This document shows positions 26,366 through 36,618 of a stretch of 64,000 nt of DNA, in pieces. Location of the stretch: contig CAMPET010000029.1 of the NCBI GenBank assembly GCA_946803715.1, forward strand, positions 266,373 to 330,372, given 5' to 3'. Source of the DNA: Beroe ovata. Lineage: Eukaryota > Ctenophora > Nuda > Beroida > Beroidae. The stretch's first letter is position 1. Each line of letters opens with the position of its first letter. The notes beneath the pieces were generated by a model. It was not told the DNA's origin. It worked only from the letters and a program-made list of their open reading frames with translations, and did no database searches. The position numbers were made by a program, and so were the translations under genes.

Positions 26366-27626
26366 AAGCTCATAATATTTGAAATTCCTGGAAGTGTACG
26401 GTGTAAAAATGAAATCGTAAAGTTCTTAGTTCAATTGTTTACTGATTCACTTTTCTGGCTCAAACTTCGGATGTGAACTTAAAACTTTTGTCCACTTTTA
26501 GAATACATTGCTCTGGTACACTGCTTTCTCCAGGAGGTAAAGTACAGTAGCTAAGTATTGACAGAATTGATGATGGAGAATATTTACACAGTTTCTTTTT
26601 CAATGTAGGTAGCACTGTTTTGTGGACCCTTTCACAAACTTGGATCGATCAATAAAATATGCAGACTTCAGGTTTGAACTAAATTGATCTTCATTTACTG
26701 TACTTTGTTAATCTCATTTACTGATTATTAATAATGCGGTCTTATTGCGTCATTTTCATGACGAAGGTGTTTGGTTAGTAAACATTTTATTGTGTTTATT
26801 CATGACTTATGTGTCTCTTTGATTCCCAACATTTCAATCAATATTATTATTTGGTAAGGATTGAGGTGTCTGTTAATCTGTCCAGTGTCCGTCTGTCCGG
26901 TTGTGCGTCACGAAATGGAGTGTGAAGCAGTGTTGCACGTGCAGATTTTGAATTGTGATAAGCGTTGCCATGGACACGTACAACTACTGAAGTAGTGAAC
27001 TGGGACCTCATTTCTGATAATAGTGCTTTGATTGCGTTGCTCTTCCTGTTCTTTTTCCCTCTTCAGGAACAATGCACACGATGATTGGAGCATCGATTGC
27101 ACCTATGATCTTGAGTTGTTGAAACTTTCAGTATTCCTACTTTCCTACATTCCTTTGCAATTGAACTTGAACAGTTTAATTCATTGCCTGGTCATTGACT
27201 GCTCCACCGACGCCCCCTTTTCGCTCCCAAAATGCCCCTTTTTTGCCCCTATTGGATAATTATGTGTTTGGATAATTATGTGTTTTTAGATTACAGTATA
27301 TCACTTCTTATAATTAAAACTGATGTTAGACGTTAGTATCTTTGATTCTTATTCCTACCCAGATTGATTTTCATAATAATCATTCCGTATGTATAGTTAA
27401 TATAAGTAGTTGAGTAACCTATTTTTTTATAAAGTGGTGAGATTGAGAGATGAAGAATAAGACGAGTATTTTACAGTTTCACTCTCTTTTTTGATCATAA
27501 TAGAGATGATTTTGTAAAATTGATGTAAAATTTCACGTTTCGAACTGTGATTTGGGTAATTATCTTCATACTTTAATAATCAGGCGAAAGCTACTCACTT
27601 ACTACCATGTCTACTGTCTAGATATA
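26366..27626. other. Intergenic region with downstream repeat copy
   Basis: This spans the oxygenase 3' end and the small membrane gene. Near 26,760 a 15-base string GACGAAGGTGTTTGG repeats part of oxygenase exon 3, perhaps a small duplication. The downstream copy of the dispersed repeat is at 26,995-27,120. No gene is seen. Confidence 0.4.
26995..27120 (+). repeat. Dispersed direct repeat, downstream copy
   Basis: The second copy of the element at 23,361-23,498, in the same orientation. It shares GTGAACTGGGACCTCATTT, TGTTCTTTTTCCC, AGGAACAATGCA, GATTGGAGCA and CTTGAGTTGTTG with interruptions. The distance between copies is about 3.6 kb. Confidence 0.7.
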
Positions 27627-28669
27627 ATGTCAAAAGTCGGGATATGTCGGATCTCCTCTATTTTCATCATTATGATCTTCACTCTGACTGCATTAGGCTA
27701 TTCTCAATGTGAGTAGGTGACAATGACTAGAATCAGAGTATGGAAATAAATTCTTGCATGCATTCTCGAGTTTTCGATCTCAAATCTTTGTTTTTGACTT
27801 TCCGTTATTGTGATAGCCTAGTTTTCGTTGATAACTAAATACCTTTTTTTCAGATTTCTTTTCCAGTAGAAAACAGAGTGTGAATTATCCAACCAACATA
27901 TCATATACAATGCTCTGTAAGTGAAATTTCCTTACTGTAAATATATAGGTATCTGCTATGTAAATTCTGGGATTCCACTCAGAAATATATATATGTCTAG
28001 TTCTTACTGTCTGTTTTCTCTTTTCATGTGGAAGGCGAAGATTGATGGAAAATGTTGGAAAATGTATAGCTATTTTTAATTTTTCTCTGGTTCCTACATT
28101 GTAACATGACGGATGTGTGTTGTGTGTGGATATCCAATGTCTGAATTGTGTGTGTATGTGCGAACTGTTTATTTGTTGATGACATTTTGCCTACGCCCTA
28201 CTTTTTAAATGTATTTACATTTGAAAAACTCGATGTCGTTCTGCAGTTATAGTCTAAAAATACGTCTACTACCGAAATCAGGGCGTAGGTGGAAGCTGGA
28301 CTTGGTGTTGTTATGTTTATCTACCTATCATATCGACTATTAGAATAGAATAATGATACCTGGGAAGTGGTATTTCCTAATAAAAAGGTTCACTCTTTCA
28401 AAGTAGGTAAAGAATAGTCAGCATAACAATCAACCCGACATATTTCAGTTATCATACCCATTCTGTTACTTGTTCTCTACACACTTCTTCTCTTCTCCTA
28501 TGTACTCTGCATCGTGATCAAGCCAAGGAAAGTTCCAGAACAGGTATTAGATTTTTTGAATGCACGATAGCCAACAAGCGACCAAATTACGCGTGTATTA
28601 ACTTTTTTTTTTGCAAATTTTGTGCAAAAATTCGGTCAGAAAATGCTTGGTGCATTCCATAGAAAATGA
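27627..28669 (+). CDS. Small two-helix membrane protein, unknown
   Basis: Exons 27627-27708, 27854-27916 and 28449-28543 join with phases 1, 1 and 0 and stay open for 80 codons. All junctions have good GT-AG sites. A weak final exon at 28640-28669 would end the protein at about 89 residues. Residues ~8-26 (ICRISSIFIIMIFTLTALG) form a signal peptide or membrane helix. Residues ~48-73 (LFIIPILLLVLYTLLLFSYVLC) form a second, followed by a basic IKPRKVPEQ. The gene is too short to appear as one open frame and was found by splice-phase tracing. An acceptor-like CTGTCTAG lies five bases before the ATG. I do not recognise the family. The last exon is the least certain part. Confidence 0.5.
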
Positions 28670-29525
28670 TAGGTACCTACATCACAAAAAATGAGCTTGA
28701 TAGGATCAAATAAAACACATCAGCTCTGTACTAGAAACATGGAAGTTTCCAAAGAATATCTGCATTTATAATTGTTCAAAGTTCAGCGCAATTAACATCA
28801 TAATACCTAGGTATATGCTATGGTACCTATAGTTATAATCAATACCTATAGTACCTAATATTGCTGAATGGTTCCCAAAATTCAAACGCACTGTTGTCTC
28901 ACAGTGCTATTGAAAAAGGTCCAAATGTCCCACCAACCAATAATAATTACTGCACTCACTGGAAAACAAGTTGTATATTGTTATTTCAAGGGGCACACCA
29001 GTATACCAACTTACCAACTACCTGTAGGTATGCACAAACATTCGTCACCAAACTTGATTTTAGCAGTGTAGCACGAACGAATAGCATGTGGCAATCCGGC
29101 CTGCTGACAACTGCGCACACAAGAATTTATTTCCCGCGGTCTAACAGGGTGCTCTGTCAATGTTTCGGGCTAATTAAGTAGGTACCTCTGCGCACATTGC
29201 ACCACAATCAAGTTAAGAGAATTTACTAACTATCTCTCATCGTAACTAATGTGACTTTTATCCAATCGTCCAATCCATGAACTATGAATGTGCGCTGTTG
29301 TCGTTTCTAATCAGGAGGTTATGACTGATTGGGTTGACCTCAAATTTTCCCACGCTTCCCTGTCAATCGCTGACCTCAAATGTGCGCAGTTGTCCGGCAG
29401 CCGGCAATCCAGTTGCAAGTGTCAGGGAAAGTCCTTAAGTTGATAACCAGTTACCATGCTATTGAATCGGACCTGTACGTCTACTGTTTCTTTTGGTAAT
29501 GCCTCTTCCTGTAATTTTATGATAC
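28670..29525. other. Intergenic region, no gene seen
   Basis: About 850 bases between the small membrane gene and the 3' end of the GPCR gene. Plus-strand frames at 28,861-29,181 are short and without domains. No repeat structure is evident. Confidence 0.4.
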
Positions 29526-31793
29526 CTAATGTGATATTTGAATGTGCTCTCTTAGCTCAATGGCTTCTCTCTGTCTCGGCGCTTGCCGTTGTTTTGCTAC
29601 CGCGACTATGCATCTGCCGACCAACTTTGGGATATGCTCTAGAAGACCGGAATCGAAGATAGGGTTGAGAAGACTGTTAGCTGGGATGATACAGATTGCA
29701 GTGACTTGGTACCATAGTTCTGGAACATTCTTCCTGGTATAGTTGTAATAGATGATAGCTCCTATTATTGTGAGCCAAGGCAGGAGTTTACTTCCTATCA
29801 TCAGGATAACTTTCACCTTAAGATAGAACTCCTTATCATCTTCATCATTGGTCGGATTCACCACTTTTCTAGATCTTACGAAGACTTTTAGGATGACCAC
29901 ATAGAAGACAGTAATACTGAGGAGGAGACAGCTGATACAGGCGATGTACGTCAATTTGTAGAACTGGAGAGACTCCTTGAACCCGAATATGTCATTGACG
30001 CAGACCGAGGACCAGCTGTAGTAGGAGAGCTCATAGAAATCAAAATATGAGGGCTGGTTTGTTATTTCCCTCAGTTCATCTATCTTCTGATAGAGATCAA
30101 GATTAGAATAATTCTTTCCAAAATACTGGCTATGGAGCCTGTGTACATGTGTTATGTTGTGAAAATCTTCCATGATGAAGGGATTGGACTGTGACATTGC
30201 GAACTTAACCCTGAAAATGGTTTGGACACTATCTGTTGGAATGATAGGTATCACAGAATTAGCTATGTTGAGAAGAGCCAGGATAGCTGATATAATAACT
30301 ATTGCTCTTATTGACATGCCTGTGGAATATGTAAAGAAGCACTTGTGAGCCCGAGTTAGGCTCATGAGAAATACACTAAGGAGTGAGCCGTGAGAAGATG
30401 CATTGTACAAGATTCCTAGACACTTGCACATCCAACTAGATCTCCATGTGTAGTCATGAAAGCAGTAGTTGCCATGGTACCTCAAGTTAGCAATGACCAG
30501 AGCCAAGAGATAAATCCCGAGAAGTGAATCATAGAAGCACAGTTGTAGTTTCAGTATCTTGTCTACTTTGACATGTCTTGGTAAATCTCTCCACTTTGAC
30601 AGGAGCTTCTGTACGCCACTCAGTAGGTTCAAGACCAGGTTTGCTGCACAAGATATAACGAGCCAGGCGAATATGCCGTAGTTCCTGATGATGAATTGAT
30701 CTGAAGATATGTAACTCAGGGAACAATTCGAACACTCATCTAACCCATTTTTACAATCCTTCATCCCATCACACACTGCAGACTGAGCTACCCAAGTCAC
30801 AGGTCCTGATTCGTTATCATGTGTAGTACAGTAGAACCTCCCCATGCAATCTATCTCGTCAGAATAGTCGGAACAGTCGATAGTGCCATCGCACACGGAC
30901 TCAAGGGGTATTTCATGTCTGTAAATAGCTTCACTTATCACAGGACATTTGAATGCAATCATTCCTACACCTCTGTCAATTTCTACAAATCTAGCGCACT
31001 GCTCCTCCGTGATCAAGCCATAGTCAGCACAGAGCCTCACACAAAGGTGGGTGGACCTGTTCGGTACATGAATCATGCTCTCGTGGTAACTGATGTTCTG
31101 TCTGCACGAGTCCATGTGAGAGCTTGCAGTTTTATAGTCGAAGTTGTTACAAGCGGCCCGGTCGCATGCATGCACCTCTCTGGCGATAGCGACAACGCTC
31201 GTGGTGCAGATGGCATATTTCGGTAGCGTGAGCAGCATGGCATGTGCAGCATCGGTGTCAGCAGTGCAGTTGAAATCAGTCAAACCATCACACATCAGCT
31301 CATCTGATTGGTCCAGACAATCGTATATCCCATCACAGACCATGTTTATCCTGACACATCCAGCACCATCACTGCAATAGAATATCTGCGTTTCATCTTC
31401 CTGCCAGCCACAGTGACACTCATCATCCAGACAATAAGACTCCCCATCACAGACATAGTCCTTAGAGATGCTGCAGAACCACTTCTCTGTGAAGCACGAC
31501 TCTACCACTGGTTTCGAACCGCCTCGTCTTCCGTAGCACGTTGCCATGGTCGGGTTGAATTGACACTTGACAGTTCCCCTGGGGAGATCTCTAGCTGTCG
31601 ACCATATTCTCTTCACATTTGATATGTCCACCATTGAACAACGTCGCTTCTCGATGTAACCCTCGAAGTGGATTGGTATTCGGAGATTTGTCGGATCGAT
31701 CAGCATGGCGTTTTCTACCAAGTGATCAGTCATGAGAAAGAGGATGAAACCGAGCATGGTCTCTGATTGTTTTAGTCCACTGAAAAACTCCAT
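29526..31793 (-). CDS. LDLa-repeat G-protein-coupled receptor
   Basis: An intronless frame of 755 codons. The first ~30 residues include a hydrophobic leader. The ectodomain (~30-355) has four LDL-receptor class A-type modules with CDG..DC...DE calcium motifs (CDGESYCLDDEC, CDGIYDCLDQSDE, CDGTIDCSDYSDE, CDGMKDCKNGLDEC) and many other cysteines. Seven membrane helices follow between ~360 and 735: helix 1 has the Asn in SCAANLVLN, helix 3 starts after a Cys (WMCKCLGILYNASSHGSLLS) and ends SLTRAHKC in place of DRY, and helix 7 carries NSLLNPIFD in place of NPxxY. The 7TM most resembles the glycoprotein-hormone/relaxin receptor group (LGRs), but no leucine-rich repeats are present. Ligand unknown. 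The tail has basic residues and Gln. An intronless receptor of this size suggests ancestral retroposition or intron loss. Confidence 0.88.
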   Translation of the reverse strand: MEFFSGLKQSETMLGFILFLMTDHLVENAMLIDPTNLRIPIHFEGYIEKRRCSMVDISNVKRIWSTARDLPRGTVKCQFNPTMATCYGRRGGSKPVVESCFTEKWFCSISKDYVCDGESYCLDDECHCGWQEDETQIFYCSDGAGCVRINMVCDGIYDCLDQSDELMCDGLTDFNCTADTDAAHAMLLTLPKYAICTTSVVAIAREVHACDRAACNNFDYKTASSHMDSCRQNISYHESMIHVPNRSTHLCVRLCADYGLITEEQCARFVEIDRGVGMIAFKCPVISEAIYRHEIPLESVCDGTIDCSDYSDEIDCMGRFYCTTHDNESGPVTWVAQSAVCDGMKDCKNGLDECSNCSLSYISSDQFIIRNYGIFAWLVISCAANLVLNLLSGVQKLLSKWRDLPRHVKVDKILKLQLCFYDSLLGIYLLALVIANLRYHGNYCFHDYTWRSSWMCKCLGILYNASSHGSLLSVFLMSLTRAHKCFFTYSTGMSIRAIVIISAILALLNIANSVIPIIPTDSVQTIFRVKFAMSQSNPFIMEDFHNITHVHRLHSQYFGKNYSNLDLYQKIDELREITNQPSYFDFYELSYYSWSSVCVNDIFGFKESLQFYKLTYIACISCLLLSITVFYVVILKVFVRSRKVVNPTNDEDDKEFYLKVKVILMIGSKLLPWLTIIGAIIYYNYTRKNVPELWYQVTAICIIPANSLLNPIFDSGLLEHIPKLVGRCIVAVAKQRQAPRQREAIELREHIQISH

Positions 31794-32097
31794 CGATGCT
31801 TTAAATATAGGAGAGCAGCAGCAGCGGATAAATTTCGTATCGTGAAAAGGTCTTTATTTCTTTTCATTATTTTGGTGCTCAATTACCCATTTAAAAGGTT
31901 TTAATTTGATACCTATTTAATGTCTTTGTTCAACCTTTCACTCTAATTACTTACAGTGACGCAGAACATCGGTTTCATTATCTCACCCAATGGAAGGATA
32001 AATTATTGCAATTTACCAGCTATGATAAGATTATAGTAGCAGGACCCGTAATCTATGATCACTTGGAGATCAATAATTTTATCATGTCAATATAACA
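31794..32097. other. Upstream region of the GPCR gene
   Basis: About 300 bases between the divergent GPCR and the MFS remnant. A CTATATTTAAA string lies 10-20 bases before the GPCR ATG on the minus strand, probably too near to act as its TATA box. Nothing else is seen. Confidence 0.3.
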
Positions 32098-33022
32098 GTG
32101 GTCAAGCGAGAGAATATATCAGAACACTGTTTCACTGCCCATAGGTACTGGAGTTACTGGACGTGCAAACGGGAAACTGCCATGTGCTGTGAAATATCCT
32201 CTGTTATGGGACAGAGTGTGGGGTCATACCTCGGTGCTATACTCGATAATAGAATTGGTTCCTACAATACCATGCTTATAAACGGTTCCCTTGTTGCAAT
32301 TGTCATCATAGTGATGGCCATATTCAAAACGAGTAATTCTGAAAGTCCATTTGAAGATACGGAAGATGCTGAACAAGTCACTAGGAAAAACACAAGGAAA
32401 GACGGATATCAATTCTACTTTCAACGCTTCTTTGTGGTGCATATTTGGATTGTTATGCTTTGTTAGGCGCTTGCATGACTTTTGTAGAAGGCAACTTGAA
32501 TTACTTTTATGGTATAGTATACAAAAAAGAGAAGAATTCAGCGGTGCAATCCTAGGAGGAAGCTCCATCGTGTATGCTCTATTCAGCGCACTTGGTGGGA
32601 GGCTGGGTAATCGTAACATTCACATTCTACCCACAATGATATCTGTCTCCTTGATAACTACCTACCGCACTCCTCATGCTTCTTCTCGGTCCAGTCTTCA
32701 GCATTTCTCCTCCAATCAACCTATCCCTGTCAGTCTGTTCCTCCAATGTGATCCTAGGGACCTAGGATGCAGCAGCCTCACCCACAGCACAACACAACTT
32801 GCCGCTACAATGTCTGCAGAGAAAGCTATGTCTATCACTATGAGTGTTTTCTATGTAGCAAAGAATGTGGGAGCTACAACGGATGTCATAGTGGCAGGGT
32901 CTCTACTGGACATCCTGCCCTTCAGATGGGTGCTTGCTGTGGGAACACCATTCTTTCTCTTCAGTGGTGTCGCTGTATTCATCTACAATTACACTGGACA
33001 ACATATCACCAAGTTCCTGTAA
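32098..33022 (+). pseudogene. Decayed major facilitator superfamily transporter (SLC18B1-like)
   Basis: Coding similarity is spread over different frames. Frame A (32,098-32,466) has ISSVMGQSVGSYLGAILD and a following membrane helix. A second frame gives GACMTFVEGNLNYFYGIVY (~32,465-32,530). A third gives GAILGGSSIVYALFSALGGRLG (~32,545-32,605). Another gives LLLGPVFSISPPINLSLSV (~32,675-32,735). The last (32,767-33,022) gives SMSVFYVAKN-type and GSLLDILPFRWVLAVG helices. This order matches the second half of a 12-helix MFS vesicular transporter, but at least three frame changes and no splice sites that would repair them point to a pseudogene. The first half is absent. Sequencing indels cannot be excluded. 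Confidence 0.6.
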
Positions 33023-33561
33023 TGGAAGTGAGGTAGTGGAAGTGTACATTTGAACAGTAGACTGCTGGCTACTGAGGAGAGTCTGGGGAGTCGATTCGCC
33101 TGTACCACAGATATGCTCACAGATATGCTCAACTTATTGTTTTTGTTCTATCTGTTTTGAAAAATTTAGTATGATTTTTTATATGATACAAAGATCTAAC
33201 AGCCTATTGGCTATTTCCCTTGTATTGACAACAGTCATCATGAAACATTCTAATGTGACCTTTACTCTGACTTGAAATGGCCTACCTTCGATACCTATGG
33301 AATCGGAGTACAATGCTAAAATACAAATTTTGCGGGTCAATTATCGCCTTGTTAGTTCCTTCCTATTATCCACTTTTCTGTAAGGCGCGAAAACAACGGC
33401 AAGTTGCATTGGAGATCTTGCGCGCGCGCAATTGCGCGACTCGCGCGCCCTCAATGGCCTAGCTGAGCATGCAGTACGTGAGCAGCTGGCCTGGCTGCGC
33501 GTGTGCCGTGTACAGTTTGGATTGCAAATTGTTGGCTGCGGATAAAAACAAATGTAAAACA

Positions 33562-34714
33562 ATGTTTCAGTACAATCTCAGTACGGCAGAAATTGCAAAC
33601 TTCATGATACAGCCCGACAATCAGGTTTGGTTCGTTAATATCCCCTTCCTATTATAGTTCAACACGTAGTTAATCTATTAATAGCTATTATAATGCTAGT
33701 ATGTGCCTAATAACTATTATCAATATGTTCAATCTACAATTTAGTACCACAGCGTGGCATTAAATTCTCTATATTATGTCGTTTTTCAGCGGGATTTCCA
33801 GAGACTAGCAGCCCTGACCCGGGACTATATCAGAGTACGGAATGACATACAGGTGTGGGAGCGGGACTACAGACATGGTGGTCTGAGGATATGTGAGATG
33901 TGCAGTATCATCAAACCTGACAGATCTCACCATTGTAACATATGCGGGAGGTAATATTGGTCGGTTGCATATCATGACTAATCCTGATTGACTTTAGATA
34001 GAGTTTGGCTTAATCGTGCCTTTTATCAGATAACTATAAACCATAAAAGTTATGGGATTTAAAGGGCGAGTAAACTCCCAGAATCATTTTCGATTTTTTC
34101 CTCTATTCTAGTCAAAAGTTGCATATACAAACAAAAACACGTTTCATGAAATTCCGGATTCGCTATTTATATCACAAGCCGAGATATACGCGTAATTGAA
34201 TCTGCCCGATACACGTCACTTTTACTGTTCCCTGATCCATGCGCGGCGATGTGTATACAAATTACTGTTATTTGCGTCTATGTTTGTGCCTGCATTGTTT
34301 ATGTTTCGATGTACTTATTTCGACATGCAATTGGAAAATATAACTACCCANTCAGCCTCGGGATAATGATCAGTCTCGTGACCATACTCCATCATGTGAT
34401 CAACATCTGGTTCGGCTGCAAGGTACCACTATTATACCGTGTTACACTACATCAGTACACCATGTTACATTATACCATGTTACACTTTGTCATGTAACAC
34501 TGCACCATGCTACCCTATAGCAATGTAATGTCACTAACCACTGTAACCACAGTGTGTCACTATATCCTGCAGGACACAGACACATCGTCGCCATGTCACC
34601 ACGTGTGTGTGCTCCTGTACGTATCGAGCGCTATATCCGGCATCATATTCATGTTCCTGCTCTTCCTCACACTGGACCACTGCTCAAATCTGTTCAGGGG
34701 ACAGACCAGCTACG
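33562..34714 (+). CDS. DHHC palmitoyltransferase fragment, catalytic exon missing
   Basis: Exons: 33562(or 33571)-33624, 33790-33950, ~34356-34422 and 34573-34714. The second ends RICEMCSIIKPDRSHHCNICGR, the first half of the zinc-binding cysteine-rich domain of ZDHHC enzymes, which attach palmitate to cysteines at Golgi or plasma membranes. The last two exons encode two membrane helices (IMISLVTILHHVINIW; VLLYVSSAISGIIFMFLLFL) followed by GQTSYE, the place of the TTxE motif. The segment with the catalytic Asp-His-His-Cys and the rest of the zinc site is not found between them. A single ambiguous base at 34,351, just before the third exon, marks a probable assembly break. Helices 1-2 are also missing upstream. 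The coding frame is consistent where checked. Confidence 0.6.
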
Positions 34715-34827
34715 GTAAGAGCCAGCAATTAGAATACCAGTATAATTATAGGTATAATGTTTGCAGCTCAGCTCCATTATATTGAGTTCATGGATTGGAC
34801 GACTGAATAAGAGTCGCATGAGTTACG

Positions 34828-35010
34828 ATGAGGGATGGTCGATTAATTCTCTTTTGACTCTGTTAACAAAATCAAAATGCGTCTTTTATTTGCGATCAAT
34901 TTCGTCGTTCAACGACATCGTCAGGCTCAAATTTGATTGTAAAAAGTAATAGATATAACAGAGCATAACAACTTAACAGAGTCAGAAGAGAATTTATCAA
35001 TCATCTCTCA
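34828..35010. mobile_element. Small hairpin element with hammerhead-like core
   Basis: Ends are inverted: GATGAGGGATGGTCGATTAA and TTCTCTTTTGACTCTGTTAA at the left match TTAACAGAGTCAGAAGAGAA and TTTATCAATCATCTCTCAT at the right. On the minus strand CTGACGA (34,924-34,918) is followed by a GTCGT-TGA-ACGAC hairpin and GAAA (34,902-34,899), the conserved layout of a hammerhead ribozyme core. It is preceded by AATCAAATTTGAG, as is the better hammerhead at 46.4 kb. The arrangement fits a non-autonomous Penelope-like or retrozyme-type element, now degenerate. Confidence 0.5.
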
Positions 35011-35435
35011 TATTGAAATTTGATCCATTTTGACTCAATTTAGCTGTAAGTGAGAATTTTCTCATGTCAGAATGTCAGATACCAACCTATAAATAGAAGA
35101 TGTTATTTCATCGCCTTTAACCGATCATATAATTAGTTAGTTCAGTGCTGATATAATTAGCTAGTTCAGTGCTGATATAATTAGCAAGTTCAGTGCTGAT
35201 TAAACCTATCTAGAGATGATTCCACTTCTCATTTCAGCAGCAAATTCGCACATTTTCTCCTTGTTTCCCATGTTTTCGCTGACCTTTTCCATTCATATAG
35301 GTACTCATTATGAGTGATGATCTGTGAAAAGGTATTCTACCCTGGATTGTAAATGGAGATACTCCAATGATCCGCTCAGAACTGACTATTCGTCATTGAG
35401 GAGTACACTTTACTATTTCCCGGATTTGTACCCAT

Positions 35436-36029
35436 ATGTTGCGATTATTGTGTCCCAATGGCACCACCGATAACACAAGATCTGAAGTTGAAAGCATTCT
35501 CCAATGTTTCCTCGGACCACCACCAAACCATACCAATCCTCCGCCGTGTGAGCAAGCCGATATAAATACTGCCGCTGCAAATCCCAGAATAACGTGGCGC
35601 ATTCCCGACAACTTCTGGGCAAACCCAGAAGTTGCCCAGGAATTTGGGAAGCTGGATGTGATCAGACAAAGCCTCGCCACAGATCTGGCCCGGCCAGATC
35701 TCTCTCTCAGCGAGCTCAGGGTGGTCTGGATGAGCCTGGTATCCGCAGTCAGGGCATGGTGTGATCTTGTCATGGATGTCGTGTCACACTGCTCAGAGCG
35801 GAGTCGTGTGAGGAAGTTTGCAAAGATGCACATGAAGCATCGTATCGCTGCCCTGACTCTAGCCCATCGTGTGGATGAGTTGCTGGAAAACCCGTGTGTT
35901 GCCACCTTGAGAACCCTATCCCACTCGTTCAACTTCCTACACTACCTCAGATACCCTAACACATTACCTCCTGGTTCAGCAGAGATATGGGGGGATGGAG
36001 CACGTCCACCCCTAGCTAGAGTTTTATAA
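35436..36029 (+). CDS. Orphan intronless ORF within the DHHC gene interval
   Basis: A frame of 197 codons with no recognisable domain. The N-terminal ~50 residues are Pro/Asn-rich (GPPPNHTNPPP). Residues ~53-165 look folded, mostly helical: WRIPDNFWANPEVAQEF, LSELRVVWMSLVSAVRAW, RVRKFAKMHMKHRIAALTLAH and ELLENPCVATLRTLSHSF. The tail is Pro/Gly-rich. An in-frame stop lies upstream of the first ATG and no acceptor suggests an earlier exon. It lies between a DHHC-enzyme exon (34,714) and the assembly gap, so it may be nested in that gene's intron on the same strand, or be an independent gene if the DHHC locus is misassembled. A 179-codon minus frame overlaps it but looks like a shadow. Confidence 0.5.
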   Translation: MLRLLCPNGTTDNTRSEVESILQCFLGPPPNHTNPPPCEQADINTAAANPRITWRIPDNFWANPEVAQEFGKLDVIRQSLATDLARPDLSLSELRVVWMSLVSAVRAWCDLVMDVVSHCSERSRVRKFAKMHMKHRIAALTLAHRVDELLENPCVATLRTLSHSFNFLHYLRYPNTLPPGSAEIWGDGARPPLARVL

Positions 36030-36543
36030 GTAACATTGTATTTCGCCTTGTTAATCATTTGTAACATTTTTGTGTGCTGTTTGTGTATACTATACCAATA
36101 TGTAAGAACAATGATATTGATTCATTCATGATGATAGGTGTAAATTTTGTTGATTTATTTGTAGGAATAGAATGGGTTTATCATGGTTTTCATTACAGCT
36201 TTCTCAACATATTTTTATCTCATTTTGTGTTATTGCTGTCTTAATTTGGGCTTTCTTAATTGCTGTGTTATCAGTTATGTATCTTTAATCTTTATGGTTT
36301 TGATTGCTAATATAATTAGCAATAGGTTTAGGCAATTTGTCAGTTTTATTTTTCAGCAGAACCTAAGACTTCTTCGACTTCTAACATAAAATAAAAAACG
36401 TCCTCAAGGTTATGTATAATGAGAATATTTCAAGTACTTCAGATTCCTGTATAATTGTTATAGTAATCTTTACGATGGTACTTGTTTTCGTTGTATTCTA
36501 TTCTCTGATAAGAAACATTGTGCTCCCGTGACGAGACTCATCA
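36030..36543. other. Region between orphan ORF and assembly gap
   Basis: AT-rich sequence with a short hydrophobic plus-strand frame (36,183-36,389) that consists of low-complexity Ile/Leu/Phe/Ser codons and is probably not a gene. A GATTTATTTG string follows the orphan ORF by about 125 bases. Confidence 0.3.
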
Positions 36544-36618
36544 TAGTAGCAGCTCCCAGTAGCAACTCCCAGTAGCAACTCCCAGTAGCAACTCCCAGTA
36601 GTAACTCCCAGTAGCAAC
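36544..36618. repeat. 13-bp minisatellite at the gap edge
   Basis: About six copies of AGTAGCAACTCCC with small variants run directly into the run of N. The repeat probably caused the assembly break. Confidence 0.9.

Noticed and set aside
35393..35932. 179-codon minus-strand frame opposite the orphan ORF
   Set aside because: It lies antisense to a better plus-strand frame and its composition (scattered Cys, Arg and Ser runs) looks like a shadow.
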